Assembly (NCBI GenBank): GCA_035048495.1 | Contig: CM068542.1 | Coordinates: forward strand, 41,817,109-41,881,108 | Reading direction: 5' to 3' | DNA from: Euptelea pleiosperma | Taxonomy: Eukaryota; Streptophyta; Magnoliopsida; Ranunculales; Eupteleaceae | DNA length: 64,000 nt | Shown here: one piece after another, positions 55,991-64,000 of the stretch | Layout: the number at the start of each line of letters is the position of its first letter | Position numbering within the stretch: position 1 is the first letter of the stretch | The notes under the pieces: model-generated | What the model saw: only the letters and a program-made list of their open reading frames with translations | What the model was told of the DNA's origin: nothing | The model's database searches: none | Translations under genes and position numbers: made by a program

Positions 55991-56064
55991 GGCTTCTCTG
56001 AAGTTGCAGAGAGCTTCAATGGAGGTTATATATTATGGGTATCGTTTGTTTTCCGCTATATATT

Positions 56065-56072
56065 TATTTATA
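56065..56072 (-). promoter_or_regulatory. TATA box of BXL
   Basis: Minus strand TATAAATA, about 75 bp upstream of the ATG at 55990, within a TATA-rich stretch (GCTATAAATAAATATATAGC). The implied 5' leader is about 45 bases. Confidence 0.65.
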
Positions 56073-56159
56073 GCGTTTCTAAGTTCTAACACATGTTGTT
56101 TGTTTGCAGCCCGTGATCAAGAAATGGAGGAGACTCTGAAACTCCATTAAATGTGTTTG

Positions 56160-56270
56160 CAGAGAGAGAGAATCTAAGTCCCAGATTTACTGGGCTTATG
56201 AGTCCGTGAAGATTTTTTTCTTTTCTCTCATTCTCATGCGAGGCTCTGAAGAGAGAGAAAGAGAGAGAGT
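56160..56270. repeat. GA-rich tracts upstream of BXL
   Basis: GAGAGAGAGAATC at 56162 and GAGAGAGAAAGAGAGAGAG at 56252, about 170-280 bp upstream of the start codon. GA/CT tracts are common near plant promoters; any role here is inference. Confidence 0.45.
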
Positions 56271-56559
56271 GGGGAAATGGATAAACACGAGAATGTTAGT
56301 TTTTTCTCGGTACTCGAGTTACTACTGGCTATCTGCTGGATCTCATTGGGTAACACTGTGACTCACTTGAAAGATCGCACGGCTGAGAAGCTGCAGCTCG
56401 ATCAGAGCCGAGCTTATCAAAGACCAGTCTTACCAGATGGCGTAACACTCTAGTCGCTTAGGATGGCTCGGTAATCGGCTCCGCATTCGCAACCATACTG
56501 CTAACGGTACGCTTGTCAAGAAAAACTAGGGGGCTGCACTTACGAGCAGAGTAATTGTA

Positions 56560-56945
56560 CGGACCTCATCAACGTTGATGAGGACCACAGTATGAACCAC
56601 GTGGCGCCCTCTAACAGACCACTTGACCGTATGGATGTTTGGTCCATCACTAGATGGACACACATACCAAAATTCAACCTGATTACTAATTTATAACCAT
56701 TGAATTAGACTATTTTCTATGGTTTATTTATAACCGTCGATTTTGACCGTTATTTGGGGTACTCAGCTACAAAGGTTATAAATCACTTATCAGGCTAATT
56801 TTTGGTATGTAGGTCTATTTAGGGATGAGCTAAACATGCATAGAGTCAGTAATCATATTCTTATGCCACGTGGCTCACATTGGAGTCTGTTATCAACGTT
56901 GATGATGGACCTCCCTCATCAAACTTACGTGAACAAGCATCGTGT
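56560..56945. mobile_element. Palindromic MITE upstream of BXL
   Basis: Left end GGACCTCATCAACGTTGATG, right end TATCAACGTTGATGATGGACC; between them CCACGTGGCGCCCTC, GACCGTATGGATGTTTGGTC and complements. Ends approximate. Confidence 0.65.
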
Positions 56946-57213
56946 GAAGGTCGTGTCCCAACCCCAGTATTGGCTTTAAGTATTAATAGATAAAAATAAA
57001 AAATTAGAGTGTGCTATCTATAGATTTAATTTGTGTATATAAAGAGAAATCGATAAGATTATTTTTGGGAGACCTATAGGCTTGCGATCTGAGCTATAAG
57101 ATGCGCCGGCCTTTGAGAGATGATCTTATACCATAGGATCTTAGTCAAAAGTCAAGTCCAGTCTTATAGCTCCTCCAATCAAATAAAGCTAAAGTATGGT
57201 ACAATTGATTCAC

Positions 57214-57600
57214 AGAGTAGCCAGCATGGCAATATTTTTCATATGAGATGGACCTGAAAAAGATGATCGAGATGTCACCGGGTTGCAAATTCTTTGTCTT
57301 AGCAGGCTTAGCTTCCAATTACTTAGGGGTTGCACTCTTTGATGGATAAATTATTCTCTTCTCTTTCTCATAGCCAGCAATAGTTTTCATATGATATGGA
57401 CCTAAAAAAGTTGGAGATGTCACGGGGTTGCAAATTCTTTGCCTTAGCAGGTCTAGCTTCCAATTACTTAGAGGTCGCACTCCTTGGTCTCTTTTGTTTC
57501 TCATAGCCACCACGGCAATAATTTTTATATGAGATGGACCTGAAAAAGATGATCAAAATGTCACGGGGTTGCAAATTCATTGCCTTAACATGTTTAGCTT
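57214..57600. repeat. Minisatellite, three copies of about 130-155 bp
   Basis: The landmark AGCCAGCATGGCAATA/AGCCAGCAATAGTTTT/AGCCACCACGGCAATA occurs at about 57219, 57373 and 57504, each followed by CATATGAGATGGACCT (or near variant), ATGTCACGGGGTTGCAAATT and CTTAGCAGG-type blocks. Spacing 154 and 131 bp. No ORF. Confidence 0.8.
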
Positions 57601-58141
57601 CTCTTCTCTTTCACAAAAAGGGGAGAAGTTTAGCTTGCCCTATAGAGGATTAATCTAATCGATCGTAACGCCACTTTTTACCTAACGAAAATTAACAGCT
57701 GTAACCATGATTAGATTTCTCTTTTAAGAAAGATGAGGTTGTGAGCCATGTGGTAAATGGTCATTTGATTGTTATTGTGCGGTAAGTGAGATCATATGCA
57801 TATGCAGAAGAAGCATCTATGTTGTCTTGCTACATGATTTCATTCCTTTTTGATGTTTTAGAAGAATTATTTATTATTATTCTTTATGCCACGCCAATTG
57901 TTTTATTAAAAAGTAATTATCCCGTTTCATATCCCTAGGGCTATAAAGCAAAAGGTGGGGTTTTATTTTTTTATTTTTCTTTTACTGCCGTACCCATGGC
58001 ATTTAAAATGACACTTGAATGATTTCAGTAAAAGTAAAGGAATAGCTTGACTTTTCCAGCTCCTTTTAGATGCCTGATAGTCCCACAATAATATTTGCAG
58101 AATATCGAGAAGCTCATTTGTAGATAAGGTATTTATAGTAT

Positions 58142-58503
58142 GGGTCGGACTCCAAGGATCCCCATTTTTTACCCCCACTTTAGCAGACCCACATAAAAGA
58201 TGAATCGATTGGATGATTTTTGGTGAGATGATCTCTATGGTGAGGAGATCATCCTCACAAAAATTCAGATCATTCTAATATTCATAGACTGGTTTAGAAG
58301 TTGAAGAATTATGAACGGTCGATTTTTACCGGGTAACTTGAAAACCACATTTGACGTGGTTACAAATTCCAGAATGAGCCGATTTTTGTAGGGGTGATCT
58401 ATATGGTGAGGAGATCATCCTCACAAAAAATCAGCCATTGATTCATCTTCTATGTGGGTCCGCCAAACTGGGGGTCATAAATGGGGGTCCTGGAGTCCGA
58501 CCC
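58142..58503. mobile_element. Mutator-like MITE, GGGTCGGACTCC family
   Basis: 362 bp with ends GGGTCGGACTCC and GGAGTCCGACCC, 9-bp target duplication with one mismatch: TTATAGTAT (58133-58141) and TTATAGTAA (58504-58512). Confidence 0.85.
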
Positions 58504-58849
58504 TTATAGTAATTTTATGTTCCAAAATATTAGAGGTTTTCTAGGGCTTCGCTAGGGTTCTAAATTTTTAATGGGTTGTGTAGTATGTCTCATTTGGACG
58601 CCCAGGGTAGGGCTATCAATACCTCAATGGTCCGGGTCATAAGGACGGGTTTTTGTGCCAGGCCCACAAGGGCAGGGATTTTACAGTAACATTTAGCCTG
58701 CACGCTGGCTTGAGCCTAGATCTTAAGGCCCCTCTGTTCACTGGACCTAGCCCAGCCCTGAGTATTGCAAGAGTTTTGACTTGAGCCCTGCTCTGGCTCA
58801 GCCATTGAAATATTCAGGCTAATAAACCCTATGAGGCAAGATGTTAACC

Positions 58850-59115
58850 AAGGTTTAAAAGGGGCCGTTATATCGGCATAATGAACTGGGGGCGTTACCA
58901 TTTTTTCCCTTGTAAAGAATTGTAACGCACACGAAAATAACAAAGAAACGAAAAAAAAAAAACAGCCCTAAAATTCAAAATTTGGATTTCAAATTGTCAA
59001 TAAAAATTTACAACGGAAAAATGGAAAATAGCAGGAAAATAACAATCATTTTTTTCATAAAATAACAAATGTTAATTTAAAAAAAAATGCCGCTATAACG
59101 AAAATAATGGCTGTT
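58850..59115. repeat. CAAGGTTTAAA-family hAT-like MITE, left end only
   Basis: CAAGGTTTAAAAGGGGCCGTT, then CATAATGAACTGGGGGCGTT and ATTGTAACGC in family order. The right terminal repeat is missing near 59115. Confidence 0.65.
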
Positions 59116-59737
59116 GGGTGTGTGAATCTGGCAAGATGTCAACAAAATGGACGATCACGATCGAAACGAACGTAAAATATTGGGATGGTTGTAAAAAATA
59201 AAGCGTGTTTATTATGTAGTTAGTACACAAAAAAATGTGTTGCATGTAAACATCAAAACTGAAAAGGCAAAGGTAGAGTGTCCCTGTCTCCCCTTTGTAG
59301 ATTAGCTGATGAGAATGGTACTCTACAACAAACTCCATTCTATATAAACCTAATCACAATAAATAACTTTTCAAAGACTATCCCTTCATTTCAAAAGTTG
59401 CTTCTTTACAAGTAATGCTCTAAAAGTTAAGAAGATATGGAGGCCCTTCCAAATCTTCTCAAAGTGTCCCTTTTTCGCCATCAGCTTTTTATATTTCCAT
59501 TACTTTTCTAGAAGATGTGGTTCAAATGCATGGCACACCTTATTGTGTATAAATTATTATCGCATCTTTTGTCTTCTGTTAACCAAGTTTCTTCAAATTT
59601 GATCTCAAAATCTTAATCCACGTTCTTTAATTTGGGGCTTTCCTCATCCTTTGTCGACTCATTTGGTGTCGCGTTCATCAAAATAGTTGATTTTGGGGCT
59701 ATTCGTTCGTGATTTGCTGGACTTCCATAGATGTCAT

Positions 59738-60529
59738 TAGGAGTGTCAACAAGGTTGGTTCTAGTTTGATTTTAAGGTGCCCCGAACCAGAACCAATATT
59801 GTCGATTCTTATCGGTTCTAGTTCTTGTTACACCCTTGACTCACACCAGTAAGATTTTGTCTATATTAGATTGTCTTGAACGGCTTTAAAACGCGTCTTA
59901 CTGGATAGGGTCAAGCTTGTCCTTATAGCTCAGGCTCCAAACGCCTACTTAGTCGATGTGAAATTAAATTCACACTTACCTGACATTCTACCCAGCAATC
60001 CTGGGGTGGCGCATTGCTATGTTGTAACATTCACCCCACCAAGTAGAGAAGAACCATCTTCATTTCCGATACCATTTGTAACGCCACTGGTCCACACTAG
60101 TAAGATATTGTCTGCTTTGAGTTTTTCCGCACAAATTTAAAACATATCTTACTAGATAAAGTCAAATTTTGCCATATAACCCAGGTTCCGAATATCTACC
60201 TAGTCGATGTGGGACTAAAATCACACACCTAATTGTCATTCCACCCAAAACTAGAATCGATTATATCTTTCAGTCTGTTCCGATGCCAAGTACATCAGTT
60301 CAAATCTTGAAAATATGATAATTGTAACACTATATTTATAGATTTATCATTATTTACATAATCGATTCCAATTAATATCAAACTACCCAGAACCGGAACT
60401 ATTATTATTGGTTTCGGTTCCAGTTGCGATTCTTATTTAGTCAATTCTAAAAAATGTGGAACCAAAACCAAGATTTTTGGTTCTGAATCCGATACTGTTA
60501 CGGTTAAACAGTACAAATGGACACCCCTA
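59738..60529. mobile_element. hAT-like element, TAGGGGTGTCAA family, containing a nested TRIM
   Basis: 792 bp with ends TAGGAGTGTCAACA and TGGACACCCCTA and perfect 8-bp target duplication GATGTCAT (59730-59737 and 60530-60537). About 420 bp of it (59826-60247) is a foreign insertion, so the host element is about 370 bp, comparable to its relative at 53260. Confidence 0.85.
59826..60247 (-). mobile_element. TRIM-like LTR element, about 422 bp
   Basis: Two direct repeats of 169 and 171 bp (59826-59994 and 60077-60247) separated by only 82 bp. Read on the minus strand, each begins TGGGT(G/A)GAATG and ends in GTTACA or GTAACA, fitting TG...CA ends. Two bases after the first repeat is TGGTATCGGA, close to the initiator-Met tRNA primer-binding site (TGGTATCAGA). 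No coding capacity. The internal polypurine tract is weak and a 5-bp target duplication was not found. Confidence 0.7.
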
Positions 60530-61142
60530 GATGTCATTGATCAAATGATTAGGATAATTCCATTGTGATTATTGGGTATCGGACAAGGTTTCCGTTTCTC
60601 CCGTAAGATAATTACAGCTACAAATGTACCCAAAAAAAAGGTTCATGACCTATTCACTTTTAATAAGTTGTCGGTAACATTAGAATTGATTTATTTTTGG
60701 TGAAGATGATCAACATCGCAAAGAGAACGTACTATGGTGATCTTCCCACGATGTAAGTTTATCCTAACCCATCAAATCAAATAAAAATAAAATAAATAAA
60801 ACTTAAGAGCCGGGGGTCGAGTCTAGCCGAGCCAACCACAAAGATTCTAAATATAAACCAACCAAAAAATCTAAGCCAAGTAGAGCCGAGCCGGAGTGAA
60901 AAAGATCCCTAGACTGGGGGGAGGAAAACGAGGAGAAAGACTCACTGACCGCAGCCAGTCCATACACGACTATTCTGCCCATGTTTGGTCAGCGGGTAGC
61001 CGAAGCTATTCGAAATTCAGAGCTTCAGCTCATGTGATCGGTCAGGAACTCTCAATCTCCTCTCTGATTGGTGCATTCAGGCCTGCAATTTTAACGCCTT
61101 CTTCCCCCACCCCCACACAAACAAACCCTCCAAAAAAAATAT
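60530..61142. other. Intergenic
   Basis: No gene. Palindromic or repeat structure is not obvious except short A-rich runs. The ORF at 60896-61174 runs into the following MITE and lacks family motifs. Confidence 0.35.
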
Positions 61143-61542
61143 GGCTCAAGCTCCAGTTACCGCCCAAAAAATGACAGGTTCTGGTTACAGGACACAATAT
61201 AAGCCACGTAGCACACTCTTGGAGGACTCTGACCGTATGGATGTTTGGCCAATCCCTAAGTGGACCTAGGAAACAAAAATCATCCTGAATAGTGATTTAT
61301 AGGCATTGGATTGGACTTATTTTAATGGGTTGATCTCAACTGTGGGAATTTGAGCAGTATTTGAGGTATAAAGATCCAACGTCTAAAAATCACTAATCAG
61401 GCTGATTTTTTGGTTTTTAGGTCCATATAGGGATTGGCCAAACATCCATACTGTCAGAGTCCTCTAAGTGTGTGCCACGTGTCTCATAATGTGTCCTGTA
61501 ACCGGAGCCTGTCATTTTAGGACGGTAACTGGAGCCCGACCC
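61143..61542. mobile_element. Mutator-like MITE, GGCTC(A/G)GGCTCC family
   Basis: 400 bp with ends GGCTCAAGCTCCAGTTACCG and GGTAACTGGAGCCCGACCC, perfect 9-bp target duplication AAAAAATAT (61134-61142 and 61543-61551). The A-rich target makes the duplication slightly less certain than that of the 7867 copy. Confidence 0.85.
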
Positions 61543-61551
61543 AAAAAATAT

Positions 61552-62600
61552 ATTTGCCTGGTGTGGAGGTGTGATCACGCTTCCTGGTGGGCCCTAACTC
61601 CACACCGAACACCCTTTATTTTTTGTTTGGATATTATATGTAATTTACCCTTGTTTGGATTCTCGAAGAATCATAAATAGAAAAAAAAATAAAAATAAAT
61701 GTCTTTATCAAAAAAAAATAAAAAAAAGATTCGGTTGTTACTAGAAAACAAGATTTCCCTATAAAAATTTAATTTGTGCATTGTCCTGCACAAAATTTTT
61801 TATTTTTTTTTCTTAAATTGCAAGAAAATAAATCGTTAATTTATCCACGAAAGGCGACACATGTGGCCGAATTGGCTCCAGTTTTGGCGGGGAATTCGAC
61901 TCGATAGAGTGTAATTGGATCGTTATTTGGCGGATTCAATCGGAAGGAGTCGGGATTCTTTTCTACCGATGACTAATTAATTAGATTAGAAGAAGCATTG
62001 ATCCCTAATTTTGGATGTCTCATCTCTAAAATTTGGTAAGAGGTTGATGTTTATGATTCCAAAACTCGATAGTGCCACGCCATCTAATCATGGGTAAGTA
62101 ACAAGACAACAAGATGTCGCCGTCTCCTATTACGACGCGTTAACGGCAGGTGAGTTGGCTTAGGTTTAGCACTCTCATTGGTTCTAGTTAATTAGCAATC
62201 CCACCTTTTTCTTCTCCTTGTCAATGAGACTGCCCTCTTTTCTACTACTAGCATGAGTGGTGGTTCAGCAGGGCATAGTCTTTTTTCTACGCTCCCACGA
62301 GCTGGTGGTTGAACGAATGACCTCGACGGGTGATGCTAGAATTCGAATTCACACCGTAGGTTTTAATATAAAAAAAAAATGTACATAACTAAGTTCGAAT
62401 AAATTAAACGGCACGACGGGCGTTTGAAAGCAAGAAAGTGATGTATCGACTTTAAGTCGTAATCAAACCAAGGAGATGATTGTAACCATTTGATCCATCA
62501 CATTTCTATTGGATGGTCTGAAGTGAATATCAAAAAATCTGATTAACAAAACTCAATATATGGTACAACGATACATACACGTCCCCCTTCACATAATTTT
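61552..62600. other. Intergenic
   Basis: A-rich runs at 61680-61730 and T runs at 61795-61815. No ORF or repeat family recognised. Confidence 0.35.
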
Positions 62601-62607
62601 AACAGCT

Positions 62608-62630
62608 ATATATATATATATATATATAGC
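62608..62630. repeat. (TA)n microsatellite
   Basis: An uninterrupted TA tract of about 11 units. Confidence 0.85.
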
Positions 62631-62999
62631 GATTTGCTTCCTACGTACGTACCTACTTATGTTGAAATGCGGACTTTAGGGTATGTGGACATTTTTCAAA
62701 AGCTGCCAATTATGGAAATTAGTTGTGAGGATGTCGAGTACAAAGCATTTAACATTAGATATGGGGTAGATAGTAGATACCCATTTAACCAAGCAATATT
62801 TTCAACCATGCATTACACCTAGATATTAGGTGGTGGTTGGAAAGTAAGTTTCAAGGGTATTTTTGTAACACCTCCCTTAAAATTGCAAATATATAGTAAT
62901 ACCTCCTTATACTTTCAAACTTTAAGATTACCCTCATTGCCCTAGTTTACCCGTGGTTAACTCAAGTTAAACTGGACGATGTTAATTAGTAATAGGGTC

Positions 63000-63220
63000 A
63001 GGCTCAGGCTCAGGAACCCCCTCTATTTCTGCTCCTTCTCGGAAGTCGCGTGCTCCGCCGTAAATATTGAGAATCCAACGGTGGTTGATAGCACTGAGCT
63101 GACATCACTTTTTTTCACTTTTTGCAGTGCCGTGTCAACCACCGTTGGATTCTCAAAATCCACAGTACTCAGGACACGACTCGCGAGAGGGGCAGAAAAA
63201 AGAGGGCTCTTGACCTTGAC
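63000..63220. mobile_element. Palindromic MITE, GAATCCAACGGTGG family
   Basis: Left CAGGAACCCCCTCTATTTCT with GAATCCAACGGTGGTTGATA; right complement TCAACCACCGTTGGATTCTC through GGGCAGAAAAAAGAGGGCTC. The centre is CACTTTTTTTCACTTTT. Confidence 0.65.
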
Positions 63221-64000
63221 CTAATCTTACAACCCTACATTTCACATACAATTTGACCCTAATATAAACAAGACCTCTAATTTCTACCAAAAACCCTATT
63301 GTTGCGTTCTTTCCAAATAACCTACAAAATAGCCAACGGAATTAGAGCCCACAACTTCCTTTGGAAATCTTCAAATGCCTTGCAATGCCAAACTAAAAGC
63401 AAATATTTAATCGACAAAGAGGCATGATGCATGTCACATGTCACATTTTAGCATTAGTCGAGGAAATTAAGTTAAACTAGCTGAAGGGGGTATTACAAAT
63501 TACTTTCAAAATTTGGGGGGTGTTACAAAATTGCCCTTAACCTAAGCTTTAATGGGAAAATGAGCACAAATTGCACGAGAAAGCGTCCAAGCTAATGGGG
63601 TTCCTTTCTTTACAGAGAAGGCCCAGAAAAGTAGGGGTAGTAAAAGCAAGACAAAGGGACGTGGAGTTGGCCATGATGCCGGTTCGAGTCCTATAACCTT
63701 TTAAAAGCAACTCCACTTTGTTTGCACTGGAAGTTACAGTTTTACATGAGTAAAAGAAGAGAACCGCATGATTAGTATGATGTGGATCCATACTTTGGGT
63801 GACCTACCTAGGTTCCCCCACCGGTGACCTAATCAAATCTCTTTTTCAGTAAAATTCGTATATTTGATCAGGATGAATTATTAGAGACTTAGCTTTTAAG
63901 CTACTTCTTTGGTACATGTGGCACATGCAAGTGGTCCCGACCAATCACTCTATGGGTCAGAGTTCTAGATCCTCTAAGGGTGTGTTTGATTGCACCCGAG
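63221..64000. other. Right edge, intergenic
   Basis: No gene recognised. The last 25 bases (AGGGTGTGTTTGATTGCACC) are the start of another GGGTGTGTTTGATTGC element of the type at 38166-38747, which continues beyond the window. Confidence 0.45.

Noticed and set aside
1..64000. CRISPR arrays, toxin or defence systems, tRNA or rRNA genes
   Set aside because: No regular short spacer arrays and no cloverleaf or rRNA signatures were seen; the repeats are MITEs, and the gene structure is plant nuclear.

Overview
This is nuclear DNA from a flowering plant. The genes are split by GT-AG introns (plus one GC-AG intron), the product set is plant-typical (multicopper laccase, plastid shikimate kinase, cell-wall GH3 beta-xylosidase), and intergenic DNA and introns are full of non-autonomous DNA transposons and decayed Copia and LINE copies. 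A woody angiosperm, perhaps a magnoliid, is a guess from general character; nothing in the window fixes the species.

All recognised genes lie on the minus strand. From right to left: a GH3 beta-D-xylosidase (7 exons, 55990 to 49245, 770 aa); a shikimate kinase (10 exons, 37220 to 28390, 305 aa with a probable plastid transit peptide); a Gfo/Idh/MocA-family oxidoreductase, copy A (2 exons, 23875 to 12861, 360 aa, with one 9.9-kb intron); a laccase (6 exons, 7358 to 4310, 568 aa); and exon 1 of a second oxidoreductase, copy B (715 to 254), whose remainder lies beyond the left edge. All exon joins were worked out by hand from reading frame, splice sites and family similarity.

The most informative structure is the oxidoreductase duplication. 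The two first exons differ at 15 of 462 bases with only two amino-acid changes, and both use the same GC donor. Their promoters differ: copy B carries a palindromic insertion of about 330 bp between its TATA box and an upstream CACGTG element, while copy A keeps these about 40 bp apart. The intron of copy A has collected a 5'-truncated LINE, a second LINE end, two Copia ends in inverted orientation and a hAT-type MITE nested in the LINE.

The rest (716-4309, 7359-12860, 23876-28389, 37850-49244, 56080-64000) is mostly layers of palindromic MITEs. Several families can be delimited exactly by target-site duplications: 8-bp (hAT-like) for the CAAGGTTTAAA and TAGGGGTGTCAA families, and 9-bp (Mutator-like) for the GAGTAAAACTTC, GGCTCCCGTTAC and GGGTCGGACTCC families. 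A TRIM-like element of about 420 bp sits inside a hAT-like element near 60 kb. There are also a 1.8-kb tandem segmental duplication (44-47 kb), a GA-rich tandem repeat with a perfect 40-bp-stem palindrome (10.5-11.0 kb), and a three-copy minisatellite (57.2-57.6 kb). I found no rRNA, tRNA, CRISPR or bacterial-type system.

Shikimate kinase feeds aromatic amino-acid and phenylpropanoid synthesis, laccases can oxidise phenolics in the wall, and beta-xylosidase trims wall xylan or arabinan. The three touch related wall chemistry, but they are far apart and separated by repeats, so nothing shows a co-regulated cluster.
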